Origin: Acinetobacter tibetensis | Lineage (GTDB): Bacteria > Pseudomonadota > Gammaproteobacteria > Pseudomonadales > Moraxellaceae | Direction: 5' to 3' | NCBI RefSeq assembly: GCF_023824315.1 | Contig: NZ_CP098732.1 | Span: 2,790,001 to 2,854,000, forward strand | DNA length: 64,000 nucleotides | Part shown: positions 40,625 to 50,117 of the stretch, piece by piece | Position numbering within the stretch: position 1 is the stretch's first letter | Layout: every line of letters begins with the position of its first letter | The notes under the pieces: model-generated | Database searches by the model: none | What the model was told of the DNA's origin: nothing | The model's input: the letters and a program-made list of their open reading frames with translations, nothing else | Made by a program: the position numbers and the translations under genes

Positions 40625-42814
40625 TCAGGACTTCACTTTCGGTATTTTCGCATAATCCAGCAATACATTCGCCGCTTCGGTCACAAATGCTTCCTCTTCA
40701 GGTAATGCAGGGCGTTGCGTTGCTTTCATTTTGGCACGAGACTCCGCCAATGCATCTAGAGATGCTTGGTAGCTCTCCCAATTTGCATATGGCTTTTGTC
40801 CTGTCGCCTGACGACGTTGGTTTTCCGCCTGTAAAGTTTCTTGCTCTAGTGCTGTCAACTCCGCTTTACGTTGGTCCATATCGAGAACAATACGTTTTTG
40901 TTCATCCGATTTTTTCGCAATCGCTTTGCGCTGTTCCAAATATTTGAACTGTGGCTCAACACTCACGCGTTGTTCAGAAGCTTGATCAAGTTGTTGTACA
41001 TAAGGTTTAACGGAACCTTCTCGCTTAAATGGTGCTGTCGGAATGGTGTCCCATTTCAAGGCATTCTTCGCTTTACGTTCACCAAACTCTTCATTATAGA
41101 TATCCACCAACGTTACATCTGGAATGACACCTTTGTTTTGTGTGCTTCCGCCTGTGATACGGTAGAACTTACGTTGAGTCAAGGTCGCCTGTCCATAAGC
41201 CAAACTGTCCAGTTGGACCTGTGCAGTCCCCTTACCTGTGGTGGTACTCCCAATGACAATGCCACGCTCATAATCTTGAATGGCAGCAGAATAAATTTCA
41301 CTGGCCGAAGCTGAAGCCAAATTAATCAAGATTGCCAACGGACCCGCATAGGTCTGCGCGCCACCGTCATCATCTTCAAACACGCTGACATTGCCATTGC
41401 CATCTCGAATTTGTACCACTGGACCAGACTTAATCACCTGCCCTAGCATACGCGCCACTTCTTCTAAAGAACCACCAGGGTTATTCCGTAAATCAATAAT
41501 GATGCCTTCTACATTTTTCGTTTGCAGATCTTTCAAGGCATTGTTGGTATCTTCTGACACCGAACGATATTCATTGCCCGCACGACGCGCGCGATAGTTC
41601 AAGTAGAAAGATGGGATTTCAATGACACCCATCCGGTGCACTTTACCATCACGTTTCACTTCAACCACACGTGAACGTACTCCAGCATCTTCTTCCTGAA
41701 TCACATCACGTACGATGATGACATTACGTGCTTGGTTCATTGAAGCACCCGCTGCCAATAGACGTACCGTCACTTTGGTGCCACGTTTACCACGAATCAA
41801 CCCCACAATTTCATTGCTTGGCCAACCGACAACATCAATCATTTTTTCGCCGTCTTGCGCCACACCAATAATGCGGTCACCCGACTTCACTTGCCCTGTT
41901 TTACTTGCAGGACCACCATCTACAATGGTTTCAATCTTGGTGTAGTCTTCATTGCCACGTTCTGGGCGAATGGATACCCCAATTCCTTCTAACTGTAAGG
42001 TCGTTTGACGGTTCAATTCCATCGCATCAACAGGTGGGAAATAGTTGCTGTGCGGATCATAGGTCAGCATCATCGCATTTAAGGTTTTATCCAGAACATC
42101 ATCACTTTTGGTACGGCTAATACGTTCCAATTGACGGGTATAGCGTTTAGTCAGGGTTTGTACTGGAGTCAGGTCTTCTGGACTGGTTAGATCCTGTCCA
42201 TTGGCGAGTTCTGGATTATCTTTCAGAACTTTTTGCTTGGCTTGCTCTTCTTGTTTGCTAATGTTCAAATTGATGAGTTGTGACACCAGCATTTTTTGCC
42301 AATAGGCACGCTGCTCTTGAGTATTTTTAAAATAAGCTGCTTTTTCACGATCGACATCAATATAAACATTTGGCTGATTCAAATTTTGCGTTTTTTTCAG
42401 CTCTGCCAACATAAACGCATAAAACTGTGTCAAACGTTCACGATATTGGGCATGAATGGCATAAGGACCAGTTAAATCCCCTGCTTTTAATGCTGCGCCA
42501 AAGGTCGCACCATATTGTTTCTTATATTGCTCAACTTCTGAGTTCAGAAAAATTGTATGGTCTGGATCTAAACTGTCCAGATAAAAATCGAGAATGCGGT
42601 TCGAAGTATCTGCATCCAAACGCATATTTAAATAATGTTGACGGTCAACTAAGGTTGCCAATTGTCGTGAAACTAGCGCTTGTTCTTTTGTTGGCACGAC
42701 AGATTTTGAGACTACAGCGGTATCGTTGGCTGCAATTGCTTGATTGATTGCGTGTGTGAAAAACAAACCACCAGTCGCAATGGCAACTGCACAAGCTATT
42801 GTTTGAAGTTTCAT
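40625..42814 (-). CDS. prc: Carboxy-terminal processing protease Prc (Tsp)
   Basis: Periplasmic serine protease that trims the C-terminus of proteins such as penicillin-binding protein 3 and destroys misfolded or ssrA-tagged proteins. The 729 residues include a signal peptide (about 1-29, ending near AIAAN), an N-terminal helical domain, a PDZ domain (about 275-355 with IVDGGPASKTGQVKSGD) and the S41 protease core. The core has the segment IIIDLRNNPGGSLEEVA, the SASASE nucleophile loop (501-506) and catalytic Lys528 in TTGKGTAQ. The length matches E. coli Prc (about 680) plus a C-terminal Gln/Glu/Lys-rich domain. AAGGAAG upstream is the ribosome site. Confidence 0.95.
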   Translation of the reverse strand: MKLQTIACAVAIATGGLFFTHAINQAIAANDTAVVSKSVVPTKEQALVSRQLATLVDRQHYLNMRLDADTSNRILDFYLDSLDPDHTIFLNSEVEQYKKQYGATFGAALKAGDLTGPYAIHAQYRERLTQFYAFMLAELKKTQNLNQPNVYIDVDREKAAYFKNTQEQRAYWQKMLVSQLINLNISKQEEQAKQKVLKDNPELANGQDLTSPEDLTPVQTLTKRYTRQLERISRTKSDDVLDKTLNAMMLTYDPHSNYFPPVDAMELNRQTTLQLEGIGVSIRPERGNEDYTKIETIVDGGPASKTGQVKSGDRIIGVAQDGEKMIDVVGWPSNEIVGLIRGKRGTKVTVRLLAAGASMNQARNVIIVRDVIQEEDAGVRSRVVEVKRDGKVHRMGVIEIPSFYLNYRARRAGNEYRSVSEDTNNALKDLQTKNVEGIIIDLRNNPGGSLEEVARMLGQVIKSGPVVQIRDGNGNVSVFEDDDGGAQTYAGPLAILINLASASASEIYSAAIQDYERGIVIGSTTTGKGTAQVQLDSLAYGQATLTQRKFYRITGGSTQNKGVIPDVTLVDIYNEEFGERKAKNALKWDTIPTAPFKREGSVKPYVQQLDQASEQRVSVEPQFKYLEQRKAIAKKSDEQKRIVLDMDQRKAELTALEQETLQAENQRRQATGQKPYANWESYQASLDALAESRAKMKATQRPALPEEEAFVTEAANVLLDYAKIPKVKS

Positions 42815-42986
42815 AAATAATTTGTACTTCCTTGGTTTTTGACCAAAATTACTGCGTCGTTATTCAACATGAATGGTGCAGATTCAACATCTTAAACAAC
42901 TAAATATGTTTATGTCGTGTAGTTTTATCATAATCTGTGCTGACAAAATGTAGCAAATCATTGCAGAATTCGGGTATTGTTTCGCG

Positions 42987-43007
42987 GAAGCTGATCCCTT
43001 CAGCTTC
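42987..43007 (+). terminator. Hairpin with short T-run in the nagZ leader
   Basis: GAAGCTGA (42987-42994) pairs with TCAGCTTC (43000-43007), loop five, followed by TTTATTT. It sits 33 bases before the nagZ ATG, where it could act as a leader attenuator or end an unseen upstream transcript. Confidence 0.45.
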
Positions 43008-43039
43008 TTTATTTAAATAATTCAAACACGGACACCGAT

Positions 43040-44059
43040 ATGATTGGCGCATTGATGCTAGACATCGCTGGCACAGAACTTACCCAAGAAGATATTGAAC
43101 TATTGCAAGCTCCGCAAGTCGGTGGCGTGATTTTATTTGCACGAAATATTCAGTCCCCACAACAAGTCCGTGCACTGACCGATCATATGCGTCAAATTCG
43201 TCCTGAAATTTTAATTGCGGTCGATCAGGAAGGTGGACGTGTACAACGTTTAAGACAAGGCTTTACCCTACTTCCTGCCATGGGTCGCTTTGGTGAGTTA
43301 TACCAAAAAGATGCTGAGCAGGCATTAGACCTTGCTGAACAATGTGGTTGGCTCATGGCAACTGAGGTTTTGGCTGTTGGGATTGATTTTAGCTTTGCCC
43401 CTGTGCTCGACTTAAATGACATTAGCGATGTGATTGGTGACCGTGGTTTTGCCAAAAACATGCAAGACATTGTGCCGCTTGCCAGTGCTTTTCTGAACGG
43501 TATGAAACGTGCAGGTATGGCTTCAACAGGCAAACATTTCCCTGGGCATGGTTCAGTGAAGGCAGACTCACATGTCGCGGCTGCCATTGATTCACGTCCT
43601 TATGCGGAAATCTTTGCCAAAGACATGCAAAGTTTTATCCAACTGATGCCTCAGCTTGATGCCTTAATGCCCGCGCACGTGATTTATGAGCAGGTCGATC
43701 CGAACCCAGCAGGTTTCTCTGAGTTCTGGATTCAAAACATTCTTCGTCAAGAATTGAAATTTAATGGCGTGTTGTTCTCCGATGATTTAAGCATGCAGGC
43801 TGCGTGTGTCGTTGGTGGTGCAGATGCCCGTATTCAAGCTGCTCTGAAAGCAGGTTGTGATATGGGGCTGGTGTGTAATGATCGTGCTGCGCAATGTATC
43901 GCTTTGGCAGGCATGACAGAATTACCGCTACCAAATCAACAACGTTTAGAACGTATGCGCGGGAAAATCCCGAATATTCAAATTGGTGAAACTTTAGCGT
44001 TGGGCGCTGAATGGCAACGTGTAAGAGACAACATTACCGCCTTTAGAAATACCAACTAA
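43040..44059 (+). CDS. nagZ: Beta-N-acetylhexosaminidase NagZ
   Basis: Cytoplasmic GH3 enzyme that removes N-acetylglucosamine from anhydromuropeptides during peptidoglycan recycling, which shapes AmpC induction signals in many Gram-negatives. The 339 residues fit NagZ (about 340). Signatures are IAVDQEGGRVQRL (54-73 region), the KHFPGHGSVKADSH loop carrying the catalytic His of NagZ, and FSDDLSMQAA with the nucleophile Asp near 249. The ribosome site is weak (CGGAC), and a hairpin lies in the leader. A terminator follows. Confidence 0.96.
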   Translation: MIGALMLDIAGTELTQEDIELLQAPQVGGVILFARNIQSPQQVRALTDHMRQIRPEILIAVDQEGGRVQRLRQGFTLLPAMGRFGELYQKDAEQALDLAEQCGWLMATEVLAVGIDFSFAPVLDLNDISDVIGDRGFAKNMQDIVPLASAFLNGMKRAGMASTGKHFPGHGSVKADSHVAAAIDSRPYAEIFAKDMQSFIQLMPQLDALMPAHVIYEQVDPNPAGFSEFWIQNILRQELKFNGVLFSDDLSMQAACVVGGADARIQAALKAGCDMGLVCNDRAAQCIALAGMTELPLPNQQRLERMRGKIPNIQIGETLALGAEWQRVRDNITAFRNTN

Positions 44060-44070
44060 CTATTCGACGG

Positions 44071-44099
44071 AAGGAGCACCACAAAGTGCTCCTTTTTCT
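44071..44099 (+). terminator. Rho-independent terminator after nagZ
   Basis: AAGGAGCAC (44071-44079) pairs with GTGCTCCTT (44086-44094), with a T-rich tail to 44099. Confidence 0.85.
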
Positions 44100-44168
44100 T
44101 TATGATGTAAGCACTTTCAGCAACGATTGCTGTACTAAAATCAAAACAAAAAAGTAGGTCAGGAAGAC

Positions 44169-45041
44169 ATGACAGAAGGACTTTCACAACATCGCCATAT
44201 CTCTTTTACAGCCCATTACACAGGTTACATTTGGTATCAAATGGGGATTTCAAATGCCGTTTTTGCCACAGCCAAAGGTAAATTTTTAGCAAAACTGGTG
44301 CATCCTTTAGAATCTTGGGCAGAGCGCTATGTGGGGGGCAGTATGCGCAGTACCTTGAAGCAACGCCACCGTATGATTGATGAACATCTCTATCAATTGA
44401 TTGCACAACACCCGCAGCTACAAGTCTTAGAAATTGCATGTGGGCTTTCACCGCGCGGTTGGAGTTTCCGTCGCAAGTTTCCAAACTTGGTCTATCGAGA
44501 ATTAGACTTGCCCGAAATGGCACACGTCAAAACTCAAGCACTGCAACAACTTGAATCCAATAGCCCTCAGGTATTCAGCGCTGATATTTTTAGCGATGAA
44601 TTTACTCAGGTTTTTCAAAAATTTGACACGCGATTTCCACTGGTGGTGATTAGTGAAGGACTAATTAACTACTTTGATAAAACCCTATTGGCACAATTAT
44701 TCCAAGCAATTAATCACAATGGGCAGCATTTCCCTGAAATTCATTATCTCAGTGATATTTACCCTGAACCCGTCAAAAATAAATTGGCACATATTATTTG
44801 GAGTAGCAGCAAACTGTTAAAAATGATGTCCCGTAGTGCCTTTAGTTTTCACTTTACTCAACCGAATGAGCTTCAGCATTTTTTGCAAGATGCAGGTTTT
44901 CAAACCTCATCCATCATTCAACCCAAACTCTATTTCCAAGCACAAACAGATGAAAACACCTCTGAAGAACATCTGGGCGATTTGGTCTGGATGCTACACG
45001 CCTCAAGTAAACCTGCCTCACAACCCACTTTAAAGTACTAA
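44169..45041 (+). CDS. Class I SAM-dependent methyltransferase (leucine carboxyl methyltransferase-like)
   Basis: 290-residue soluble protein. Motif I reads VLEIACGLSPRGWSFRRKFP (SAM-binding Gly-rich loop), followed by YRELDLPEM, an acidic loop as in the LCMT/PPM family, and VVISEGLINYFDK as motif IV. It ends with a Ser/Pro-rich tail. Its substrate is unknown. AGGAAGAC is a fair ribosome site. It stands alone between nagZ and the hydrolase gene, convergent with the latter. Confidence 0.75.
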   Translation: MTEGLSQHRHISFTAHYTGYIWYQMGISNAVFATAKGKFLAKLVHPLESWAERYVGGSMRSTLKQRHRMIDEHLYQLIAQHPQLQVLEIACGLSPRGWSFRRKFPNLVYRELDLPEMAHVKTQALQQLESNSPQVFSADIFSDEFTQVFQKFDTRFPLVVISEGLINYFDKTLLAQLFQAINHNGQHFPEIHYLSDIYPEPVKNKLAHIIWSSSKLLKMMSRSAFSFHFTQPNELQHFLQDAGFQTSSIIQPKLYFQAQTDENTSEEHLGDLVWMLHASSKPASQPTLKY

Positions 45042-45045
45042 AATA

Positions 45046-45073
45046 AAAAAGGGAGCGATCTATAGCTCCCTTT
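45046..45073 (-). terminator. Bidirectional terminator between convergent genes
   Basis: AAAGGGAGC and GCTCCCTTT form a 9-bp stem with an 8-base loop. The minus strand has the better T-run (TTTTTT then ATTTTA), so it mainly ends the hydrolase transcript, but it can serve both genes. Confidence 0.8.
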
Positions 45074-45111
45074 GATTGACACTTCATTGCAAATTTCTAG
45101 TCACTGGATTT

Positions 45112-46437
45112 TTAAGCACTTGCCGACATCATCAAGGCTTGCTGGCGTTGAATATAGCGCAGTAGACGTTCCGCCACGTCAAAGCTGCCGTGTTTAAATA
45201 GGGCACGAACATGCGTTTCACCTATTTCGAAGATCAAACATTCAATCGCAAAAGAACCTTCCTCATCGTGCAGATGTAAAGCTAAATCACGTGGATATTG
45301 TGCAGCGATTTGACTGTCACCTTGGGTAAAATTGAGTTTTAAACCAAAGAAATTCATATCTTCAATTTCAGTTGCTAGCTGTAAATCTGAATGGCGATGA
45401 GTTAAATGCGTAAATGGTTGACTCACCTGAATTCTTGCTTCGCCACGCCGCTCCATGGTTAATAGCTGTGCCCGTGTCATATTTAGAATGCCATCTAACT
45501 GCTGAATAGACTCGCCACGTAAATAAGTTGCGAATAAATGCATGGTTTCTTTACGGCGTTGTAATTGTGGCACATGATCCGCATTGGCAATCATGGCAAA
45601 TTCCATCTCAGGACATTGCAAGGCAAAATTGGCATTTTCATACGGCAAGGTGAAACTGTCATATTGACCGCAAGCCACTAAAACCTTACAGCTTGGAATT
45701 GGTACATCGGTTAAACGGAGCAAGCGATTACAGTTAATCTCATAGCGTTCTTGCTCGGTTGCAGTAAATTCTGCCATCTGTCGAAAGAACAAACGCTTTG
45801 CTGTTGGCGACATTCGAGTCACATCCAGTTTGGCATGATTCACCAAATACAAAATGACCGCCTGACCGAATTCCTCCATACGCTGTTCTTGCATTAAAAA
45901 TAAGGATTCTTCGAGTAACATGCGCCAGCTTTTGCGTGTTTTTTGCATTACGCCCATCAGAATCATGCGATCAATCAATTCTGGACGTAAATCTGCCAAA
46001 CCCGATGCCAACACGGAACCTAAAGACATTCCCATGACTGAAACTCGCTTCAGCCCGACAATATCCAACCACTGTCCCAACATGACTGCAAGATCACTTA
46101 ACTCTAATGTCCCTGCCGAAAGCCCTGTATCGACATTGCTAATTTGCTGATTTGCACCCATAGATGGTAAATCAATTAAAATGACGGGGCCTGCGGCAAA
46201 CAGTTGCTCTACACAATATTTATAGGAGTTAAAATTTTGGAATGCCCCACCAATAATCACAATGGGCGTACGGTGAAGCGTTTCAGGTTCAGCAATTGCC
46301 ATGTACTCGATTTTCCACCCATCTATCCAAGTGGTTCGAGCTGGCTGTTTAAAGCTGTGCTTATTATATAAATCAAAAAAACCATGACGATTTATTGATG
46401 ACTGTAATTCCGCGTCCAATTGGATAATGGAATTCAT
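45112..46437 (-). CDS. RhlA-like alpha/beta hydrolase with C-terminal PilZ-like domain
   Basis: 441 residues. The first ~310 form an alpha/beta-hydrolase domain with nucleophile Ser138 (GMSLG), Asp260 (CGQYDSF) and His288 (NADHVPQ). The segments IIGGAFQNFNSYKYCVEQL and VILIDLPSMGANQQ resemble RhlA, the enzyme that joins 3-hydroxyacyl chains for rhamnolipid lipids. A second domain (about 325-435) begins ERRGEAR and continues EDMNFFGLKL, which fits the PilZ pattern RxxxR...(D/N)xSxxG except that Asn stands for Ser. Thus c-di-GMP may control a lipid-forming or esterase activity; this is inference. ATG 46437 follows a very strong GGAGG site. Confidence 0.78.
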   Translation of the reverse strand: MNSIIQLDAELQSSINRHGFFDLYNKHSFKQPARTTWIDGWKIEYMAIAEPETLHRTPIVIIGGAFQNFNSYKYCVEQLFAAGPVILIDLPSMGANQQISNVDTGLSAGTLELSDLAVMLGQWLDIVGLKRVSVMGMSLGSVLASGLADLRPELIDRMILMGVMQKTRKSWRMLLEESLFLMQEQRMEEFGQAVILYLVNHAKLDVTRMSPTAKRLFFRQMAEFTATEQERYEINCNRLLRLTDVPIPSCKVLVACGQYDSFTLPYENANFALQCPEMEFAMIANADHVPQLQRRKETMHLFATYLRGESIQQLDGILNMTRAQLLTMERRGEARIQVSQPFTHLTHRHSDLQLATEIEDMNFFGLKLNFTQGDSQIAAQYPRDLALHLHDEEGSFAIECLIFEIGETHVRALFKHGSFDVAERLLRYIQRQQALMMSASA

Positions 46438-46744
46438 ATTCCTTACCTCCATCCTTGTCTTATTTTTATTTTGCAAGACACTACTTTAAGCAACGTATGT
46501 ACCTATTTTTAAGCACAAACTCATTCTATTTTTGTGTAAGACGTCAATGTCATTATCGCTTGTCATAATATACAAAGGTTGTTTTTAGGCGCAACTCATT
46601 CCATGACCGCTTATCTTTTTTTACGGTAAAAGCGATGTAAGACATAGCACATGCTAAATTTTTGCCTATTTTTACCGAGATACTTCATTGTCAGTACACA
46701 GGCTGTTACTATCGGAACTGAAATTTCTAAGTGATCAAACCGCC
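46438..46744. other. Divergent intergenic region between hydrolase and proA
   Basis: 307 bases with the promoters of both genes. The strong ribosome site of the hydrolase lies at its left edge. CGGTAAAA (46624-46631) and TTTTTACCG (46669-46677) form a widely spaced inverted repeat with about 37 bases between, of uncertain meaning. No gene seen. Confidence 0.4.
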
Positions 46745-48010
46745 ATGCAAGAGTCGATTGAACAATATATGCAAACGGTAGGACAACAAGCACGCCAAGC
46801 TTCGCGCGTGTTAGCCAGCGCTTCTACCCAAATGAAAAACAATGCTTTGTCAGCAATTTACACAGCATTACAGAACAATGAGTCTACGATTTTAGCGGCC
46901 AACCAAATAGACATGGATAAAGGCCGTAACAATCAATTAGACAGTGCCTTGCTTGATCGCTTAGAACTTACCCCCACACGCTTTAAAGCGATGCTACAAG
47001 GTCTGAAAGATGTCATCAGTCTGGTCGATCCGATTGGTGAAATCACGGATTTAGCCTACCGTCCTTCTGGCATCCAAATTGGAAAAATGCGCGTGCCACT
47101 GGGTGTGGTCGGTATGATTTATGAATCACGCCCAAATGTAACCTTAGAAGCCGCTTCTCTGGCGTTGAAGTCTGGTAATGCCATTATTTTACGTGGTGGT
47201 TCTGAAGCATTGGAGTCGAATAAAGCCATTGCGGCAGCTATTCAGCATGGCCTCAAAGCATCAGGTTTACCTGAAACTTCAGTTCAAGTGATTAATACAG
47301 TGGATCGTGCAGCAGTAGGTCATTTGATAACCATGTCGGAATATGTGGATGTGATTGTTCCACGTGGAGGCAAAGGTTTAATTGAGCGTATTAGCAATGA
47401 AGCCCGTATTCCTGTGATTAAACATTTAGATGGCAACTGCCATGTCTTTGTGGAAGCGCAGGCAGATTTACACAAGGCGCTACCGATTGCACTGAATGCC
47501 AAAACCCATCGTTATGGCGTGTGTAATGCTATGGAAACACTCTTGGTGGATGAGAACGTTGCCGAAGCGTTTTTACCACGTATTGCAGAGCTATATGCAG
47601 AGAAAAATGTTGAACTGCGTGGTTGCCTTGAAACACAACGGATTTTAGGCAGTGGCGTCAAGCCTGCAAGTGAAGAAGATTGGTACACCGAATATTTAGG
47701 TCCAATTTTGGCAGTTAAAGTCGTATCAGGAATGGATGAAGCCATTGAACATATTAATAAATATGGTTCGCATCATACCGATTCGATTATTACTGAAAAC
47801 TTCAGTTTGGCGCGTCAATTCCTTGCACGAGTCGACTCTAGCTCAGTGATGGTGAATGCCTCTACACGTTTCGCCGATGGTTTTGAATATGGTCTAGGCG
47901 CTGAAATTGGCATCTCTACCGACAAAATTCATGCGCGTGGCCCAGTCGGCTTAGAAGGTTTAACTTCGCAAAAATGGATTGTGTTAGGCGACGGACAAAT
48001 TCGTCAATAA
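46745..48010 (+). CDS. proA: Glutamate-5-semialdehyde dehydrogenase (gamma-glutamyl phosphate reductase)
   Basis: Second step of proline synthesis: NADPH reduction of gamma-glutamyl phosphate to the semialdehyde. The 421-residue length is exactly that of the family. Conserved parts are [56 protein letters not shown], the catalytic Cys in [14 protein letters not shown] and [25 protein letters not shown]. The frame is open upstream to 46688, but ATG 46745 gives the normal N-terminus; ribosome site weak. A long hairpin follows the stop. Confidence 0.96.
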   Translation: MQESIEQYMQTVGQQARQASRVLASASTQMKNNALSAIYTALQNNESTILAANQIDMDKGRNNQLDSALLDRLELTPTRFKAMLQGLKDVISLVDPIGEITDLAYRPSGIQIGKMRVPLGVVGMIYESRPNVTLEAASLALKSGNAIILRGGSEALESNKAIAAAIQHGLKASGLPETSVQVINTVDRAAVGHLITMSEYVDVIVPRGGKGLIERISNEARIPVIKHLDGNCHVFVEAQADLHKALPIALNAKTHRYGVCNAMETLLVDENVAEAFLPRIAELYAEKNVELRGCLETQRILGSGVKPASEEDWYTEYLGPILAVKVVSGMDEAIEHINKYGSHHTDSIITENFSLARQFLARVDSSSVMVNASTRFADGFEYGLGAEIGISTDKIHARGPVGLEGLTSQKWIVLGDGQIRQ

Positions 48011-48036
48011 TTCCTCTCTATCTAAAGTATCTTTAA

Positions 48037-48066
48037 GTGTTCAGTTTCAACCATGAAGCTGAACAC
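48037..48066 (+). other. 13-bp hairpin after proA
   Basis: GTGTTCAGTTTCA (48037-48049) pairs with TGAAGCTGAACAC (48054-48066) with one G-T pair and loop ACCA. No T-run follows. It may stabilise the 3' end or act as a Rho-type terminator. Confidence 0.5.
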
Positions 48067-48138
48067 AGCGACTACACTCTCCCTGCCCTAAATCTTGTAA
48101 CATGATAAAAAAATTGAAAAAGATAAAAGGGAAATCGC

Positions 48139-48540
48139 ATGTTTTACTATTTGATCATTTGTACCTTTTTACTGGCATTACTGGTTTCTTTTACGGTAAT
48201 GAAAATTTTTTCCAATTCGATTAATGCTATTCTGGCACGCATTATTCACGATCCGATTCATGAAGCTTGGGCAAAATACACCAAATTTGCCGGTATGGTG
48301 GTCGGAACATCTTCAGGCATTCGTATTTACGATATGGAAAAATACATCACGCCGCTGACTTATACCGATAATGACAAGAAAATTGTGATTGAACTGACTC
48401 AAGAGCGCTGGGTACTGGAAATTTATCGGACGATTATTGAAACCTTACAAGGTCTGGCTTGGATGATGCTGGTCTTTTTTATGGTGGCATTAATTGCTTA
48501 TGTGATTGTACGCTGGTCAGAAATCAAGTATCAAAACTAA
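48139..48540 (+). CDS. Small membrane protein (133 aa), unknown function
   Basis: Two predicted helices, at the N-terminus (about 3-24) and near the C-terminus (about 104-124), enclose a soluble middle of about 75 residues (SSGIRIYDMEKYITPLTYTDND...). This arrangement would place the middle domain on one side of the membrane, with both ends on the other. I do not recognise a family. AAAGGGAAATC before the ATG is a good ribosome site. It stands alone between proA and ackA. Confidence 0.68.
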   Translation: MFYYLIICTFLLALLVSFTVMKIFSNSINAILARIIHDPIHEAWAKYTKFAGMVVGTSSGIRIYDMEKYITPLTYTDNDKKIVIELTQERWVLEIYRTIIETLQGLAWMMLVFFMVALIAYVIVRWSEIKYQN

Positions 48541-48843
48541 GCATAAAAACAACATTTAGCACCTGCTCAAAATTCATTTCTCATGCTAGGGTTAAAGACG
48601 TACAGGCAGGAGAATTTATGCTTGGGTACTATTTCATTAATAAATGAAAACCATCAACCAATAAATTCTATTTATTATTATTTCACTGGTCGATAGTGCT
48701 TAAGTCTAATCTCCTAAAGTCTATCTAGGACAGAAAATCAACACATGATAAAACATCATTACTGATCTGGATTGCATTGATAAGTACTGCATAAAGATCA
48801 CTTTAGGGACGACTTATTTCAATTAAAATTCGGGTATATAAAC
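48541..48843. other. Intergenic region upstream of ackA
   Basis: 303 bases. A nine-codon ORF (48618-48647) has a good ribosome site, GGCAGGAG, but no other support. The ackA promoter should be here; I cannot place it. No hairpin or known operator seen. Confidence 0.4.
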
Positions 48844-50067
48844 GTGTCTACATCAGTATTAGTAATTAACTGCGGTTCATCTTCAATTAAATATGCACTT
48901 GTTTCAGAACGCCGTGAAGATCGTATTTTTGGTTTGGCAGAAAACTTAGGCTCTGCTGAAGCCCGCATTAAAGGTGTCACTGTTGGTGGCGCACCACTAG
49001 AACTGTCTATTCCCCATGCGGATCATGAAAAAGCATTAGAAACAATTTTAGAGCGTCTTTCTCACTATAACCCTCAAGCCATTGGTCATCGCGTTGTACA
49101 TGGTGGTACATTGACCAAAGCTGAATTATTGACACCAGAAATTATTGAACGTATTCGTGAAGCGACGCCGCTTGCACCGCTTCACAACCCTGCACACCTT
49201 GTTGGCATTGACGCGACCATGCGTTTATTCCCTGAATTGCCACAAGTTGCTGTATTTGATACTGCATTCCACCAAACCATGCCTGCACATGCTTATCGCT
49301 ATGCGGTGCCTAAATTCCTTTACACTGAACACAATGTCCGTCGCTATGGCTTCCACGGCACCAGCCACGCTTATGTGTCTGAACGTGGTTCAGAGTTGGC
49401 AGGCAGCTTAAAACAAGGCGGCTGGTTGACAGCTCACTTAGGTAACGGTAGCTCGACTTGTGCCATCTGGAATGGTCAAAGTGTTGACACTTCTATGGGC
49501 TTAACGCCACTTGAAGGTATTGTGATGGGGACTCGTAGTGGTGATGTAGACCCGAGCTTACACAGCTTCTTGGCAGCTAACCTTGGTTGGGATGTCTATA
49601 AAATTGACAAGATGCTCAACAAAGAAAGCGGCTTACTTGGCTTATCTGACAATTTGTCTAACGATATGCGTACCTTGATTGAAGCGTCTGAACAAGGCAA
49701 TGAAGATGCGACTTTGGCGATTGAAGTTTTCTGCTATCGCCTTGCAAAATCTCTAGCTGGACTGAGCTGTGGCCTACCGCGTTTAGATGGTTTGTTCTTC
49801 ACAGGCGGTATTGGTGAAAATTCTGCGTATATTCGTGAAAAAACCATGGCGTACTTACCGCACTTTGGTTTTAACCTGAACAAAGAACAAAATAACAACC
49901 TAAAACGTGGTACTGAAGGTCGCATTGATGCAGGGACTGGCCCACAAATTTGGGTGATTCCAACCGATGAAGAAGGTCGTATCGCGAAAGAGACAGCAAT
50001 TGTTGTCGACAATGAGGTTAATCAGACAACTGCAAAAAAGCCTGAATCAACTGCCGCGATTGCTTAA
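48844..50067 (+). CDS. ackA: Acetate kinase
   Basis: Converts acetyl phosphate and ADP to acetate and ATP, or the reverse. The 407 residues carry the ASKHA signature: [15 protein letters not shown] (5-19), [31 protein letters not shown] with catalytic His, and [18 protein letters not shown]. The start is GTG 48844, without a clear ribosome site. The C-terminus is slightly extended by a Thr/Ala/Lys tail ([15 protein letters not shown]). Followed after 50 bases by pta, as in the usual ackA-pta operon. A hairpin covers the stop codon. Confidence 0.96.
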   Translation: MSTSVLVINCGSSSIKYALVSERREDRIFGLAENLGSAEARIKGVTVGGAPLELSIPHADHEKALETILERLSHYNPQAIGHRVVHGGTLTKAELLTPEIIERIREATPLAPLHNPAHLVGIDATMRLFPELPQVAVFDTAFHQTMPAHAYRYAVPKFLYTEHNVRRYGFHGTSHAYVSERGSELAGSLKQGGWLTAHLGNGSSTCAIWNGQSVDTSMGLTPLEGIVMGTRSGDVDPSLHSFLAANLGWDVYKIDKMLNKESGLLGLSDNLSNDMRTLIEASEQGNEDATLAIEVFCYRLAKSLAGLSCGLPRLDGLFFTGGIGENSAYIREKTMAYLPHFGFNLNKEQNNNLKRGTEGRIDAGTGPQIWVIPTDEEGRIAKETAIVVDNEVNQTTAKKPESTAAIA

Positions 50068-50076
50068 GCAATCGCG
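50055..50076 (+). other. Perfect hairpin enclosing the ackA stop codon
   Basis: CGCGATTGC (50055-50063) and GCAATCGCG (50068-50076) pair with loop TTAA, which contains the stop codon TAA. No T-run follows directly. It may slow ribosomes, protect the mRNA or set the ackA:pta ratio. Confidence 0.6.
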
Positions 50077-50117
50077 CCTTGACTGCCTTTCCTTTTTTTA
50101 ATGAATACATAACGACT

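Noticed and set aside
48618-48647. Nine-codon ORF with a good ribosome site upstream of ackA
   Set aside because: It is too short, has no hydrophobic or regulatory pattern and no promoter or terminator that I can see.
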